DNA of 64,000 nt from Clostridiales bacterium (GCA_017617995.1 JAFZVE010000049.1:62001-126000); one strand, 5' to 3'; positions 26,807 to 36,513 are shown, counted from the first letter of the stretch. Made by a program: numbers and translations. The notes: generated by a model not told the origin, from the letters alone.

Positions 26807-27749
26807 GGCTCTGATCGACTTTATCCCGGCTCGAAAAGGATGCGATTTCGATGATGTGGATTCGTTTTTTCCTGCAGTCGGAGGAGCACCGGCCAATGTT
26901 TGTGCGGCGTTTTCGAAGCTGGGAGGAGAATCCGTGTTCCTGTCACAGCTGGGAGACGACCCCTTCGGTCATAAGATCATCCACACGCTCGAGAAAACGG
27001 GCATTGATACGTCCTATGTCGTCATGACCGATGTGGCGAATACGGCACTCGCATTCGTGAGTCTGGCCGCAGACGGTAACCGGACATTCTCCTTCTACAG
27101 AAAACCGTCCGCCGATATGCTCTATACATCAGAACAGGTAGATCGAAGTGCTTTTGACGATGCCTTTGCGCTACACTTCTGCAGTGTCTCGCTGGGAGAT
27201 TTTCCCATGAAGGGCGCGCATGTGCGTGCCATCGGGTATGCGAAGGAAAAGGGCGCGCTCATAAGTTTCGACCCAAATCTGCGGTTCCCGCTCTGGGAGA
27301 GCCGGGAGGCACTGAATGAGGCGGTCCTGGAGTTCCTGCCGAAGGCGGATATCCTGAAGCTCTCTGATGAAGAACTTGCTTTTATCACGGGAAAAGAAAC
27401 AATCGAAGAAGCACTTCCGGAACTCTTTGCAAGTGGCGTGAAGCTAGTGCTCTTCACATGTGGGAAGGACGGCATGTACGGATTCACGGAAAAAGTAAGG
27501 GCGCATGTTTCCTCGCCGAAGGTGGATGTCGTCGATACGACCGGCGCGGGTGATGCGTCCATCGGGTCTTTCCTGTGGAAACTCATGACGCTCGGCGTCG
27601 ATCTTGATAACATCTCGGACATCACCGAGGAAAAGCTTACGGAGGCGCTTGCGTTCTCCACGAAATTCTGCACCATCAGTGTTCAGCGCAAAGGTGCGAT
27701 CCCCTCGTATCCGACCTTGGAACAGGTACAACAATATCAAACCCAATAA
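26775..27749 (+). CDS. scrK: Fructokinase, PfkB/ribokinase family
   Basis: A 324-residue sugar kinase that phosphorylates the fructose released by ScrB. It has the N-terminal GEALIDFIP, the GGAPANVCAAFSKLGG motif and the C-terminal DTTGAGDA anion hole with catalytic Asp. The usual DAFxGG continues as DASIGSF. TTG 26775 is chosen because GGAGGT (26761-26766) lies 8 nt upstream and the family N-terminus begins here. The gene overlaps scrB, which implies coupled translation. Confidence 0.9.
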   Translation: MSKRKLVAIGEALIDFIPARKGCDFDDVDSFFPAVGGAPANVCAAFSKLGGESVFLSQLGDDPFGHKIIHTLEKTGIDTSYVVMTDVANTALAFVSLAADGNRTFSFYRKPSADMLYTSEQVDRSAFDDAFALHFCSVSLGDFPMKGAHVRAIGYAKEKGALISFDPNLRFPLWESREALNEAVLEFLPKADILKLSDEELAFITGKETIEEALPELFASGVKLVLFTCGKDGMYGFTEKVRAHVSSPKVDVVDTTGAGDASIGSFLWKLMTLGVDLDNISDITEEKLTEALAFSTKFCTISVQRKGAIPSYPTLEQVQQYQTQ

Positions 27750-27764
27750 CAGGAGGTAAAGAAC

Positions 27765-28022
27765 ATGAAGACTTTTGAGTATGTGATCAAAGATGCAGTA
27801 GGTATCCATGCGAGACCGGCAGGACTTCTCGGGAAGAAGTGCAAAGAGTTCGCGAGCACCGTCACGATCGCCAAGGGCGATAAAGAAGCCGGTGCGACGA
27901 AACTGATGGCCCTTATGGGACTCGGAGTTAAGTGCGGTGATACCGTTACGGTCAAAGTTGAAGGAGATGACGAAGAGACCTGCGCGGCAGCTATCGAAGA
28001 GTTCCTTAACGCCAATCTCTGA
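27765..28022 (+). CDS. ptsH: Phosphocarrier protein HPr lacking the Ser46 site
   Basis: An 85-residue cytosolic phosphocarrier. His15 in GIHARPAG accepts phosphate from Enzyme I. At position 46, where Firmicute HPr normally has the Ser phosphorylated by HPr kinase (context KSIMGVMSLG), this protein has Lys (TKLMALMGLG). It should therefore transfer phosphate in the PTS but not act as the Ser-phosphorylated corepressor of CcpA. RBS AGGAGG; it sits between the fructokinase and Enzyme I genes. Confidence 0.93.
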   Translation: MKTFEYVIKDAVGIHARPAGLLGKKCKEFASTVTIAKGDKEAGATKLMALMGLGVKCGDTVTVKVEGDDEETCAAAIEEFLNANL

Positions 28023-28080
28023 GCAGAATAGACGTATCCGGCCGGAAGTCTCGGATCCCCCCTTAGAAGGAGGTACATGT

Positions 28081-29718
28081 ATGATTACGTATAACGGCAA
28101 AGGTGTCTATAGTGCTGTCGCGATCGGCCGCATCTCGATCTATAAGAGACAGGATGCCACGGTCGCACGCATCGAGATCACCGATAAAGAAGCGGAACTG
28201 AAACGCGTGGAAGAGGCGAAAGCAAAGGCCACGGAACAGCTCCAGGCTATTTACGACAAGGCACTGAAGGAGGTCGGAGAAGAGAATGCGGCCATCTTTG
28301 AGGTGCACATGATGATGCTCGAGGATGACGACTATAACGAGTCGATCCGGAACATCATCGAGACGCAATCCGTGAATGCGGAATATGCGGTCAGTATCAC
28401 TGCCGATAATTTCGCGGAGATGTTCGCCGGTATGGAGGACAGTTATTTTCAAGCGAGAGCAGCCGACATAAGAGACATCTCCAACCGTCTCATCGCGTGT
28501 CTGACGGATAGCGGTACGGACTCGGAACTCGGGGCGGAGAAGGTGATCATCTGTGCGGATGACCTCGCTCCATCGGAGACGGTGTCTCTTGATAAGGAGA
28601 AGGTCCTCGCATTTGTGACGGCGTTTGGTTCGTCCAATTCCCACACTGCGATCCTGGCCCGGAATATGAATATCCCAGCGATCATCGGGGTCGGTGAAGA
28701 GTTCCTCAACAGCGTCAAAGACGGAGATTTCGCAATCGTGGATGGCTTTACAGGGGAAGTATTCGTAGATCCGGATGAGGAAACGCTCGCGAAACTTACG
28801 AAGAAACGGGAAGAGGATGTCGCGAAGAAGAAACTGCTACAGGATCTGAAGGGCAAGGAGAACGTCACGCTCGACGGTACGAAGATCGATATCTTCGCCA
28901 ATATCGGCAGCGTGGACAATATCGGCGCGGTCCTCATGAACGATGCCGGAGGTATCGGCCTTTTCAGAAGTGAATTCCTCTATCTCGAGAATGATGACTA
29001 TCCGACGGAGGAACAGCAGTTCCAGGCGTATAAGAAAGTGCTGGAGAGTATGGCCGGTAAGAAGGTCATCATCCGGACGCTCGATATCGGTGCGGACAAG
29101 CAGGTCGATTACTTCCATCTCGATAAGGAAGAGAATCCGGCTATGGGCATCCGTGCCATCCGTATCTGCCTGACCAGACAGGATATCTTCCGCACGCAGC
29201 TTCGTGCACTCTACCGCGCCTCGGTCTACGGGCATCTCGGCATCATGTTCCCCATGATCACGAGTGTCTCGGAAGTCAAGAAGATCATGGAGATCTGCGA
29301 CAGTGTCAGAGCGGATCTGAAAGTGGAGGATATCCCGTTCTCCGACAGTGTTGAGCACGGCATCATGATCGAGACGCCGGCTGCGGCTGTGATCAGCGAT
29401 CAGCTGGCCCCGCTCGTCAATTTCTTCAGCGTAGGCACGAACGATCTGACGCAGTACACACTGGCCTGTGACAGACAGAACCCGAAGATCGAACAGTTCG
29501 TGGATACACACCACGAAGCCATCCTGCGGCTGATCAAGATGGCGGCAGAAAATGCGCATAAGTACGGAGCATGGATCGGTATCTGCGGCGAGCTTGGCGC
29601 GGATACGACACTTACCGAAACATTCCTGCGGATTGGCATAGACGAGCTTTCGGTCTCGCCGACATTCGTGCTGAAGGTGAGAGACGCAGTCCGAAAGATC
29701 GATCTGCGGAAAGAATAA
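28081..29718 (+). CDS. ptsI: PTS Enzyme I (phosphoenolpyruvate-protein phosphotransferase)
   Basis: A 545-residue cytosolic enzyme that passes phosphate from phosphoenolpyruvate to HPr. The active His lies in GSSNSHTAILAR. The barrel domain contains GIGLFRSEFLY, the EIIDERGADKQ-type RTLDIGADKQ and the C-terminal SVGTNDLTQYTLACDR. ATG 28081 follows AAGGAGGT; an open frame extends upstream into ptsH but has no ribosome site. Together with HPr it makes this locus a self-sufficient sucrose PTS. Confidence 0.95.
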   Translation: MITYNGKGVYSAVAIGRISIYKRQDATVARIEITDKEAELKRVEEAKAKATEQLQAIYDKALKEVGEENAAIFEVHMMMLEDDDYNESIRNIIETQSVNAEYAVSITADNFAEMFAGMEDSYFQARAADIRDISNRLIACLTDSGTDSELGAEKVIICADDLAPSETVSLDKEKVLAFVTAFGSSNSHTAILARNMNIPAIIGVGEEFLNSVKDGDFAIVDGFTGEVFVDPDEETLAKLTKKREEDVAKKKLLQDLKGKENVTLDGTKIDIFANIGSVDNIGAVLMNDAGGIGLFRSEFLYLENDDYPTEEQQFQAYKKVLESMAGKKVIIRTLDIGADKQVDYFHLDKEENPAMGIRAIRICLTRQDIFRTQLRALYRASVYGHLGIMFPMITSVSEVKKIMEICDSVRADLKVEDIPFSDSVEHGIMIETPAAAVISDQLAPLVNFFSVGTNDLTQYTLACDRQNPKIEQFVDTHHEAILRLIKMAAENAHKYGAWIGICGELGADTTLTETFLRIGIDELSVSPTFVLKVRDAVRKIDLRKE

Positions 29719-29749
29719 AAGTACTGAACCTGAAGGGTGAGAAGAAAGT

Positions 29750-30670
29750 ATGAATAGTGGTTTTCTGAAAGGCAGTAATATTTTCTCGGTGATCGCGATG
29801 ATCATTCTGCCGTTCATCTTTTTGCTGGCAAGCATAGAGAATCTCCTGCATTATTTCGGGAATTCCATATACGGGCTCGGATTTCTGCTTTTGTACTTTT
29901 TTCTCACCACGGTCGGTTACTGGGGACACATGATCCAGGGCATCCGTTCGATCGGAAACGGGAAGAAAAAGACCCTGATCTCTGCCGCCGTTTTTCAGAT
30001 TCTCATGCTCATCATGTACATGATCGCATCCGGATACCTATGCTACAGATTCAGAAATTCCAGTTCCGCATTCTGGCCTGGCATGATGAAGGTATTCCTG
30101 TTCTTGTTCGCGGCATTCCTTCTTCTTGCGGTCATAAGGATCCATCTGGCGAGAAAGTGCCCGGATGATAGCATGGCGTCGACCGCTTCGAAAGGGGCGG
30201 CGAAGAAGGTCTTTACGTTCTGTGTGGTGATCCCGGGAGGTTGCATCGCCTTTTTGGTTATCATGACAAAGCTCCTGCACGATAATCCTGTATTGCTCAA
30301 GGTCATCACTGCAATCGCCGCGATCTTAATGGGGCTCTTCTACCTGGTCGGTGCGCTTTTGCTGATCACGATCCTTTCTGCTCCGTTCATGGCTTTGGGC
30401 GCCGGAGCCGCAGGGGCTGTCGGAGCGGCTTCCTCGCTCGCCTCGAAAGCAACTTCCAGGTCCTCTTACGGAAATGATGCGAATGAAGAGAAGAAACAGA
30501 AGCTTCTTAAACAGAAGAATTACTTTCAAAAGGCATGGGATGCCTGTGAGAGAAGTAACTGGGATAATCTTACATGCGTCAATTACGGCGTTTCAGGGAA
30601 AGAATCCGGCAGGAAGCATTTCCGGAATGAGATTGACAAGATCGATTCGAAACTTCGGAAACTGAAATAG
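29750..30670 (+). CDS. Membrane protein of unknown function
   Basis: 306 residues with about six hydrophobic segments (roughly 12-30, 40-58, 80-100, 110-132, 155-175 and 185-225). A Gly/Ala-rich patch (GAGAAGAVGAASS) follows, then a charged soluble tail of about 75 residues (KKQKLLKQKNYFQKAWDAC onward). I do not recognise the family. It begins 31 nt after ptsI and may be the last gene of the operon, but nothing in it points to sugar metabolism. Confidence 0.65.
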   Translation: MNSGFLKGSNIFSVIAMIILPFIFLLASIENLLHYFGNSIYGLGFLLLYFFLTTVGYWGHMIQGIRSIGNGKKKTLISAAVFQILMLIMYMIASGYLCYRFRNSSSAFWPGMMKVFLFLFAAFLLLAVIRIHLARKCPDDSMASTASKGAAKKVFTFCVVIPGGCIAFLVIMTKLLHDNPVLLKVITAIAAILMGLFYLVGALLLITILSAPFMALGAGAAGAVGAASSLASKATSRSSYGNDANEEKKQKLLKQKNYFQKAWDACERSNWDNLTCVNYGVSGKESGRKHFRNEIDKIDSKLRKLK

Positions 30671-30793
30671 CAGATTCCTGCCCTTCGGATGTGTCCTCGG
30701 ACGTGCTTCGGATATATGAAAATCATTTCACCGTGCATTTGCACGAAAATCGAATTATTCACAGTTTTTTCGTCTTTTCGCGCTGAAATTTGA

Positions 30794-30822
30794 TTGTAAT
30801 AAAAGGGATTCTGTTGTAGAAT
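30794..30822 (+). promoter_or_regulatory. Sigma-A promoter of gap
   Basis: TTGTAA (30794-30799), a 17-bp spacer and TAGAAT (30817-30822), with a leader of about 65 nt. Upstream, CGTGC/GCACG (30732-30745) forms a small hairpin of unclear role. Confidence 0.65.
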
Positions 30823-30894
30823 TCTAATCGGTGCGAATATGTGCACAATCTCATTAATAATCCCCGGATGGGGAAAATATAGGAGGATTTTAAC

Positions 30895-31896
30895 ATGGCA
30901 GTTAAAGTTGCAATCAATGGTTTTGGTCGTATCGGCCGTCTCGCTTTCCGTCAGATGTTCGGCGCAGAAGGTTACGAAGTAGTTGCTATCAACGACCTCA
31001 CATCCCCGAAGATGCTGGCTCATCTTCTGAAGTATGACTCCGCTCAGGGTTCCTACGCTCTGAAGGACACCGTTTTCGCTGGTGAAGATTCCATCACAGT
31101 TGACGGTAAGACCCTGAAGATCTACAAAGAGCCGGATGCTAACAATTGCCCTTGGGGTGAGCTCGGTGTAGACGTTGTTCTCGAGTGCTCCGGTTTCTAC
31201 ACATCTAAGGAAAAGGCTCAGGCTCATATCAACGCTGGCGCTAAGAAGGTTGTTATCTCCGCTCCGGCTGGCAATGACCTCCCGACAATCGTATTCAACG
31301 TTAACCACACAACACTGACACCGGATGACAAGATCATCTCCGCTGCTTCCTGCACAACAAACTGCCTCGCTCCTATGGCTAAGGCTCTCAATGATCTGGC
31401 TACAATCAAGTCCGGTATCATGAGCACCATCCACGCTTACACAGGCGACCAGATGCCTCTCGATGGCCCGCAGCGTAAGGGTGACCTCAGAAGATCCCGT
31501 GCTTGCGCAGTGAACATCGTTCCGAACTCCACAGGTGCTGCTAAGGCTATCGGCCTGGTTATCCCGGAGCTCAACGGGAAGCTCATCGGTTCCGCTCAGC
31601 GTGTTCCGACACCGACAGGTTCTACAACAATCCTCGTAGCTACAGTTGAAAAGTCCGTTACTAAGGAAGAGATCAACGCTGCTATGAAGGCTGCTGCTAA
31701 CGAGTCCTTCGGTTACAACGAGGACGAGATCGTTTCCTCTGATATCGTTGGTTCTACATTCGGTTCTATCTTCGATGCTACACAGACCATGGTTGGCGCT
31801 GACAACCTCGTTCAGGTAGTTTCCTGGTATGACAACGAGAACTCCTACACCTCTCAGATGGTTCGTACAATCAAGTACTTCGCTGAGCTCGGCTAA
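30895..31896 (+). CDS. gap: Glyceraldehyde-3-phosphate dehydrogenase
   Basis: A 333-residue cytosolic glycolytic enzyme that converts glyceraldehyde 3-phosphate to 1,3-bisphosphoglycerate with NAD. It has the N-terminal [12 protein letters not shown] dinucleotide fold and the catalytic Cys in [19 protein letters not shown] and [15 protein letters not shown] are also present. Codon use (GCT, GTT, TCC, ACA) differs sharply from neighbours that prefer GCG and GTC, as expected for a very highly expressed gene. RBS AGGAGG; monocistronic, with a strong terminator. Confidence 0.98.
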   Translation: MAVKVAINGFGRIGRLAFRQMFGAEGYEVVAINDLTSPKMLAHLLKYDSAQGSYALKDTVFAGEDSITVDGKTLKIYKEPDANNCPWGELGVDVVLECSGFYTSKEKAQAHINAGAKKVVISAPAGNDLPTIVFNVNHTTLTPDDKIISAASCTTNCLAPMAKALNDLATIKSGIMSTIHAYTGDQMPLDGPQRKGDLRRSRACAVNIVPNSTGAAKAIGLVIPELNGKLIGSAQRVPTPTGSTTILVATVEKSVTKEEINAAMKAAANESFGYNEDEIVSSDIVGSTFGSIFDATQTMVGADNLVQVVSWYDNENSYTSQMVRTIKYFAELG

Positions 31897-31925
31897 TAGT
31901 TACTCGATCAATCGAAAAACAATGA

Positions 31926-31956
31926 GGACCGTTCCTTCGGGAACGGTCCTTTTTTG
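31926..31956 (+). terminator. Rho-independent terminator of gap
   Basis: GGACCGTTCC (31926-31935), TTCG tetraloop, GGAACGGTCC (31940-31949), then TTTTTTG. Confidence 0.95.
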
Positions 31957-32052
31957 TTTCTTTGCGAAATGCACTGAAAGATAACGATTGGCGGATCAGC
32001 TGCGGTGGAAAGTGCATTTCGAGAAGAAATGCGAAGCCGGATAAGTGGCTCC

Positions 32053-32367
32053 TCAGATATGTGTGACCTGGTCGTTGTCGGGATTCTTGACGGAGCGGGA
32101 CATCATCTCGTGGTAGCCGGGATTCGAGATAAGCTCGCGCATACCGTTGGTGATGTGATAGTCGAAGACGTCATCCCTGTGCTTGATCCGATCCTCCTTG
32201 GCGATGATGACGAGGTTACAGTTCCGCGGGTCGTCACGGGCGACCTTGGCACCGAATACGTTCGAATTCTTGAGGATCAGGGTGAAGATGAAGAATCCGA
32301 TGGATAAACCGATTGCGAAACCGAACAGAAGACTGAAGAAAACTACTAAGATTACTCTCACTATCAT
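32053..32367 (-). CDS. Small single-pass membrane protein, partner of zinc-ribbon protein (copy B)
   Basis: 104 residues. One membrane segment (about 3-32), a Lys/Asn turn (LKNSNVFGAK) and a soluble tail. The N-terminal layout and LKKSNSIGDSK-like turn match the protein at 33697-34530. Its start lies 4 nt after the stop of the zinc-ribbon gene, and the same order recurs next door. I infer that the pair works as a unit. Function unknown. Confidence 0.65.
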   Translation of the reverse strand: MIVRVILVVFFSLLFGFAIGLSIGFFIFTLILKNSNVFGAKVARDDPRNCNLVIIAKEDRIKHRDDVFDYHITNGMRELISNPGYHEMMSRSVKNPDNDQVTHI

Positions 32368-32371
32368 ACGA

Positions 32372-33619
32372 TCACCCCTGTCTCTTCTTCGTGAAGTTAA
32401 ATGTGTCTTCGGCCTGTGTCAGCTCGATCTGGCGGGTAACGTTCTTATAGAAGATGAACCCGATCAGGGCGAAGGCGCCCGTGATGACGAGTACCGGCGC
32501 GATCAACGGGATCATTGCCGTGAGAACCGTGGCCACGCCGAATCCTCCGAAGGCAAGTCCGCTTGTAAATAGCAGTCCGACGATCGTAAACAGAAGTGCA
32601 GCCAGGATGCCGATGATACTCCCGACGAGTGCGACCATGCCCTTAAACTTCTTCTTGCTCCACGGGACGGCGCAGACGAGCTTGCCTGTCTGGCCGTTTA
32701 CAAGGATCGTGTGAGGCTTTCCTTCGTACAGGGTAGTGACGAACCAGACGGGGAGAAGCGCATACTTCAGATCCCTATCGATGAGTGTCGCGGACTGGCG
32801 CTTCTCGAGGCGGCAGCTGGAAGCATTTACTCGATTAAAGACCTCCCACTTGAAGCGATCCGAGGACCGCTCGTCCGCGATACGGCGAAGTTCACCGAAG
32901 GTGATATCCGACGCATCGGAATAAAAACCGAGCATGTACTCCTCGTCGAAAGGTCTGAGCATGCGAAGATCGTATGGCTCGAGGAGACGGCTGCTCGAGT
33001 CGTTCAGCTCCATCGAGGCTTCGACGAGAAGATTATTCATCTTCATGCGGCCGGTGCGGGCGTAGTAGTGTCTGGGCGCAGAATCGCCGGATCCGGACTC
33101 GCCGCTGACGATGACAGACTCGGCGTGATATACGTCGATGAGCCAGTAGGGGAGGTAGATCCCGCGGATCGAGTCGACCTGCAGATTCTTAAACTCATCC
33201 GGGACGAACATGCCGTTACTGAAGCGCTGGCGGATGATGTCCGTCGCCTGCTGCTTCGTGACCTGGAACGGCAGGATGAAGTCCGGTCTCTTCTCTTTAC
33301 TGATACGACTGAAGATTACGCTCGGGCTTCCGCAGTAGATACATGTCGTGGACGCCTCGCTTCCTGAAAGGAAGATCTCACCGCCGCAGGAACTGCAGGT
33401 ATAGACGTTACACTCGAAGAACTCCTGTACAGCGGGATTGCTGATCGGTTCCCCGGTAACGGGATCCACGGGGCGAGGTGCATTTCCTTCTTCAAAAGCC
33501 TTGCCGTAAGCCTCGATCTGTTCCGCTGCGAAAGAACTGCCACACGCATCACAGACTATCCTTCGGGTCTCCGGATCGTAGACGAGCGGATTGCCACAGT
33601 TTCTGCATAGTGTTGCCAT
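32372..33619 (-). CDS. TFIIB-type zinc-ribbon membrane protein (copy B)
   Basis: 415 residues. Two N-terminal zinc ribbons are visible: CRNCGNPL...CDACGSS (about 5-30) and CSSCGGE...CIYCGS (about 75-100). A soluble domain contains YLPYWLIDVYHAESVIVSGESG and DRDLKYALLPVWF. Two or three membrane segments (about 325-390) lie before a charged C-terminus ending FNFTKKRQG. It is paralogous to 34538-35776 along its whole length. The family is annotated only as TFIIB-type zinc-ribbon proteins in Clostridia; role unknown. Confidence 0.8.
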   Translation of the reverse strand: MATLCRNCGNPLVYDPETRRIVCDACGSSFAAEQIEAYGKAFEEGNAPRPVDPVTGEPISNPAVQEFFECNVYTCSSCGGEIFLSGSEASTTCIYCGSPSVIFSRISKEKRPDFILPFQVTKQQATDIIRQRFSNGMFVPDEFKNLQVDSIRGIYLPYWLIDVYHAESVIVSGESGSGDSAPRHYYARTGRMKMNNLLVEASMELNDSSSRLLEPYDLRMLRPFDEEYMLGFYSDASDITFGELRRIADERSSDRFKWEVFNRVNASSCRLEKRQSATLIDRDLKYALLPVWFVTTLYEGKPHTILVNGQTGKLVCAVPWSKKKFKGMVALVGSIIGILAALLFTIVGLLFTSGLAFGGFGVATVLTAMIPLIAPVLVITGAFALIGFIFYKNVTRQIELTQAEDTFNFTKKRQG

Positions 33620-33696
33620 CTCCGGTACCTGCCTTCCTTATTTCGTTTCCGATACCCGATCTCTTTATGGGTACTTATCTATTATAGTATAAGAGC

Positions 33697-34530
33697 TTAC
33701 ATATCTTCAAAATCACTGAAGTCGTCGTCCGGGTTCGAGTTCAGCCACAGCGGACGATGTGCGGTCGGGGCTTCATAGATCGGTTCGTCGACCGGAGATG
33801 CTTCCGATGTGGTGTCAGGAGAGATATCAGGTGTGGCGCTGTCCGTCGAGACGCCGGCAGAAGGTGCTTCCGAAGACGTCTTCTTGGCAGGTGTTCCCCA
33901 GAACGCATCGATCTGTGCTTGCGAATCACGCTTGATCTTCACCCCGCTTGCGGTGACAATCTCATCTCCGGAAGCCGGAGATGCAGCCTGGCCAATCGGT
34001 GAAGCGCTGCTTCCGGATGAGGCAACTGCTCCATTCCCGATCCCGGTTGTCAGTACAATACTTCCCGGCGCGGCGCCCGTGCGTACATCCCGGTTGGCTG
34101 CGGCGAGAAAGCTGCTGCTTCTAAGAAGCGGGGAGAAAGAGGGAATAACTCCCATCTTGGAATTGACACCTATTACTCCACTCATTTCATTCGGATCGCT
34201 GACTTCTTCGTCCTCCGCACCGGGGATGTAACGTTCGACGAGTTTCTTCGGATTGCCCCGAAGCGCGCTCTCGAGGCGTGTAGCATATTCCCGGCTGCTC
34301 ATCATTGCCTCGAGATTTGATTCCACGAAGTTGGTGAAGAGCTGCTGGTTATGACTGATGTTGTTTTCCTGAGCCAGATAAGCGATGCCGGAGCTAAACT
34401 CGTTGTCGTCGGTCTTGCTATCACCGATGCTGTTTGATTTTTTAAGAAGAGCGGCCATGACGAAGAAAGCGATTCCGATGCCGGTGGAGGCTCCCATGAG
34501 AATACCGATTGTCCAATACAATACTTCCAT
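33697..34530 (-). CDS. Single-pass membrane protein with Ser/Ala/Pro-rich tail, partner of zinc-ribbon protein (copy A)
   Basis: 277 residues. One membrane segment (about 3-30) followed by LKKSNSIGDSKTDD. A soluble domain contains YATRLESALRGNPKKLVERYIPGAEDEE, and a long low-complexity tail (about 130-277) is rich in Ser, Ala, Pro and Asp. The first 100 residues align with the 104-residue copy B partner; the tail is extra. It starts 7 nt after the zinc-ribbon gene. Function unknown. Confidence 0.65.
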   Translation of the reverse strand: MEVLYWTIGILMGASTGIGIAFFVMAALLKKSNSIGDSKTDDNEFSSGIAYLAQENNISHNQQLFTNFVESNLEAMMSSREYATRLESALRGNPKKLVERYIPGAEDEEVSDPNEMSGVIGVNSKMGVIPSFSPLLRSSSFLAAANRDVRTGAAPGSIVLTTGIGNGAVASSGSSASPIGQAASPASGDEIVTASGVKIKRDSQAQIDAFWGTPAKKTSSEAPSAGVSTDSATPDISPDTTSEASPVDEPIYEAPTAHRPLWLNSNPDDDFSDFEDM

Positions 34531-34537
34531 GATTTGT

Positions 34538-35776
34538 TCACTCCTGTCTCTTCTTCATGAAGTTGAAAATCGATGCAGATTGCGATAACTGCAAGTGCTT
34601 CTTAACATTCTTGTAGAATGCCGCACCGATGGCGAAGACGCCTAAGCCAAAGGTAATGATGATTACGATCACACTTATCGGATTGTTCCTGGAACCGGAT
34701 CTCCTATGTGCCTGACTATAGAGGATCGGCGGTACGACATACTTGGCGAAAATGGTAGTATTGATCGCAGTCAGTATCGTGGCCAGTATCGCACAGATTG
34801 TCGAGAATAACTTTTGATTCCACGGCACACCGCAGACGACCTTGCCGGTCTGGCCATTGACCATGATCGTGTTATGCCGCCCCTCATAGTCGTAGGTGAC
34901 AAACCAGACGGGAAGCATCGCATACTTCACATCTCGGTCGACGATCGTCTGGGAACGGGTATCGATGAGCGTGATGCTGTGCGCGTTCTTGATGGATTTC
35001 TTGGCCTCTGTCTGAAAGGCGTTTCGCGTGCGTTTGAAAACGACTTCTGTGAGGTCCTGATTCTTGATGTCGGATACATTTGAATAGAAGCCCAGAAGAT
35101 AATCCTCATCGAAATACTTGAGTGCGCTGAAATCAAATGGTTCGAGGCATTGTGAGCTCTCGTCCGAGAGCATCATAGAGGCATCGACAGGTATATTCGT
35201 CATAGTCATCCTTCCGGAACGGGCATAGTAATGGACTCTGCGATTCTTGCCGCTTCCGGTCTCGCCACGGAAGATATCGGCCTCGGTGTGATAGGCATTG
35301 GCGATCCAGTAAGGGATATAGATGCCGCGCACTGCTTCCGGCTTAAAGGTCTTGATCTCTTTCGGGATGAACATACCGTGCTTAAATGCTTTCTCGATAT
35401 GTGCGATGGCCTGCTCCTTGGAAATAGCAAACGGAATGATGAACTCTGGTGCTTTTTCCTTCGCGATCCGATCGAAGACGACACTTGAGCTTCCACAGTA
35501 GATGCACTTGGTGGAGGATTCGGTTCCGTTGATGATGATCTCACCGCCGCACGAGCTACAGAGATAGACATAGCAGTCGAGAAATTCGCGCGCTGCCGCC
35601 TCTTCCTCGCCATAAACATCCACCGCAGATTCGGCGTGCTTCTCACGAAGTAATTCCTTCTCTCTTGATTCAACTTCTTCTGCGTCCCAGGAGCTTCCGC
35701 AGGAACGGCATACTACCTTCTGCGTGAGCGGGTCGAAGACCAGTGGTGCCGCGCAGTTCTTACATAAAGTGGCCAT
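34538..35776 (-). CDS. TFIIB-type zinc-ribbon membrane protein (copy A)
   Basis: 412 residues. The zinc ribbons are CKNCAAPL...CRSCGSS and CSSCGGE...CIYCGSS. The soluble core has YIPYWIANAYHTEADIFRGETG and DRDVKYAMLPVWF, and C-terminal membrane segments precede a tail ending FNFMKKRQE. It is clearly homologous to the gene at 32372-33619 in motif order, length and ending. Each copy is followed by a single-pass protein gene, so a two-gene module was duplicated in tandem. The cytosolic ribbons suggest nucleic-acid or protein contacts, but this is inference. Confidence 0.8.
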   Translation of the reverse strand: MATLCKNCAAPLVFDPLTQKVVCRSCGSSWDAEEVESREKELLREKHAESAVDVYGEEEAAAREFLDCYVYLCSSCGGEIIINGTESSTKCIYCGSSSVVFDRIAKEKAPEFIIPFAISKEQAIAHIEKAFKHGMFIPKEIKTFKPEAVRGIYIPYWIANAYHTEADIFRGETGSGKNRRVHYYARSGRMTMTNIPVDASMMLSDESSQCLEPFDFSALKYFDEDYLLGFYSNVSDIKNQDLTEVVFKRTRNAFQTEAKKSIKNAHSITLIDTRSQTIVDRDVKYAMLPVWFVTYDYEGRHNTIMVNGQTGKVVCGVPWNQKLFSTICAILATILTAINTTIFAKYVVPPILYSQAHRRSGSRNNPISVIVIIITFGLGVFAIGAAFYKNVKKHLQLSQSASIFNFMKKRQE

Positions 35777-36039
35777 GTCAGTATTTTCCTTTGAGTAGAT
35801 TTATTCCTATTATACGTCAAATATCTATTATGTCATGGTCTGCTGTACGGATATACCTCCCGGTATTCTGTGTTTCCATCGGCAAAAGCACTTAAATTCT
35901 CATAGCTTACAGTACCTTTCACGTTCCTTACAAAAGTGTAAGTCCCCCGTAAGTCCCATCGATGGGACGGGGAGGCCGTTCGCGGGAAAATGAAATCACA
36001 AAGAAACAAACGAACTTCACGGAAACGAGGTACAGGAAA

Positions 36040-36447
36040 ATGAGAAGAACGATCAAGGTTATGGCAGTAGTTGGAATCGCAGTAGTAATCATGTCAAAGT
36101 GCGGAGTCACCAAGATGAAGAAGGCAAACTTCGTAGATCACCAGCAGATCAAGACCATGAACATCGGCATCGATGAGATCGCACTCGATAAGGACGCTTG
36201 CAAAGATGCAGCAGAAGAAATCTCCGAGAATCACCTGATCGAGGGTATGTCCGAGAAGGCCATGGCAAAAGAGATCTACGCCCACATTTTCATCCACGAT
36301 GTCGTCGAAGCAATGCCGTCGTTCCTGCAGAACAACAAGATCGTTTCCCGCATCTATAACAGCACCGCCAACGGCATCGACCTCGAGGACTTCGGCGACA
36401 CATATGTACGTCAGATCATGTACGATGTAATCTGGCTCCTGGGCTAA
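36040..36447 (+). CDS. Small exported protein of unknown function
   Basis: 135 residues. ATG 36040 follows ACAGGA and opens a basic N-terminus and hydrophobic stretch (VMAVVGIAVVIMSKCG). This could be a signal anchor or an imperfect lipoprotein signal. The rest is mildly acidic and helical, with EISENHLIEGMSEKAMAKEIYAH and YVRQIMYDVIWLLG at the end. I recognise no family. It stands alone before a strong terminator. Confidence 0.6.
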   Translation: MRRTIKVMAVVGIAVVIMSKCGVTKMKKANFVDHQQIKTMNIGIDEIALDKDACKDAAEEISENHLIEGMSEKAMAKEIYAHIFIHDVVEAMPSFLQNNKIVSRIYNSTANGIDLEDFGDTYVRQIMYDVIWLLG

Positions 36448-36513
36448 GATAGAAAAAGCAGAATTGTTTAGAAAGATAGAACCGAAGAATAATAGTGAAG
36501 ATTAATATAGATA

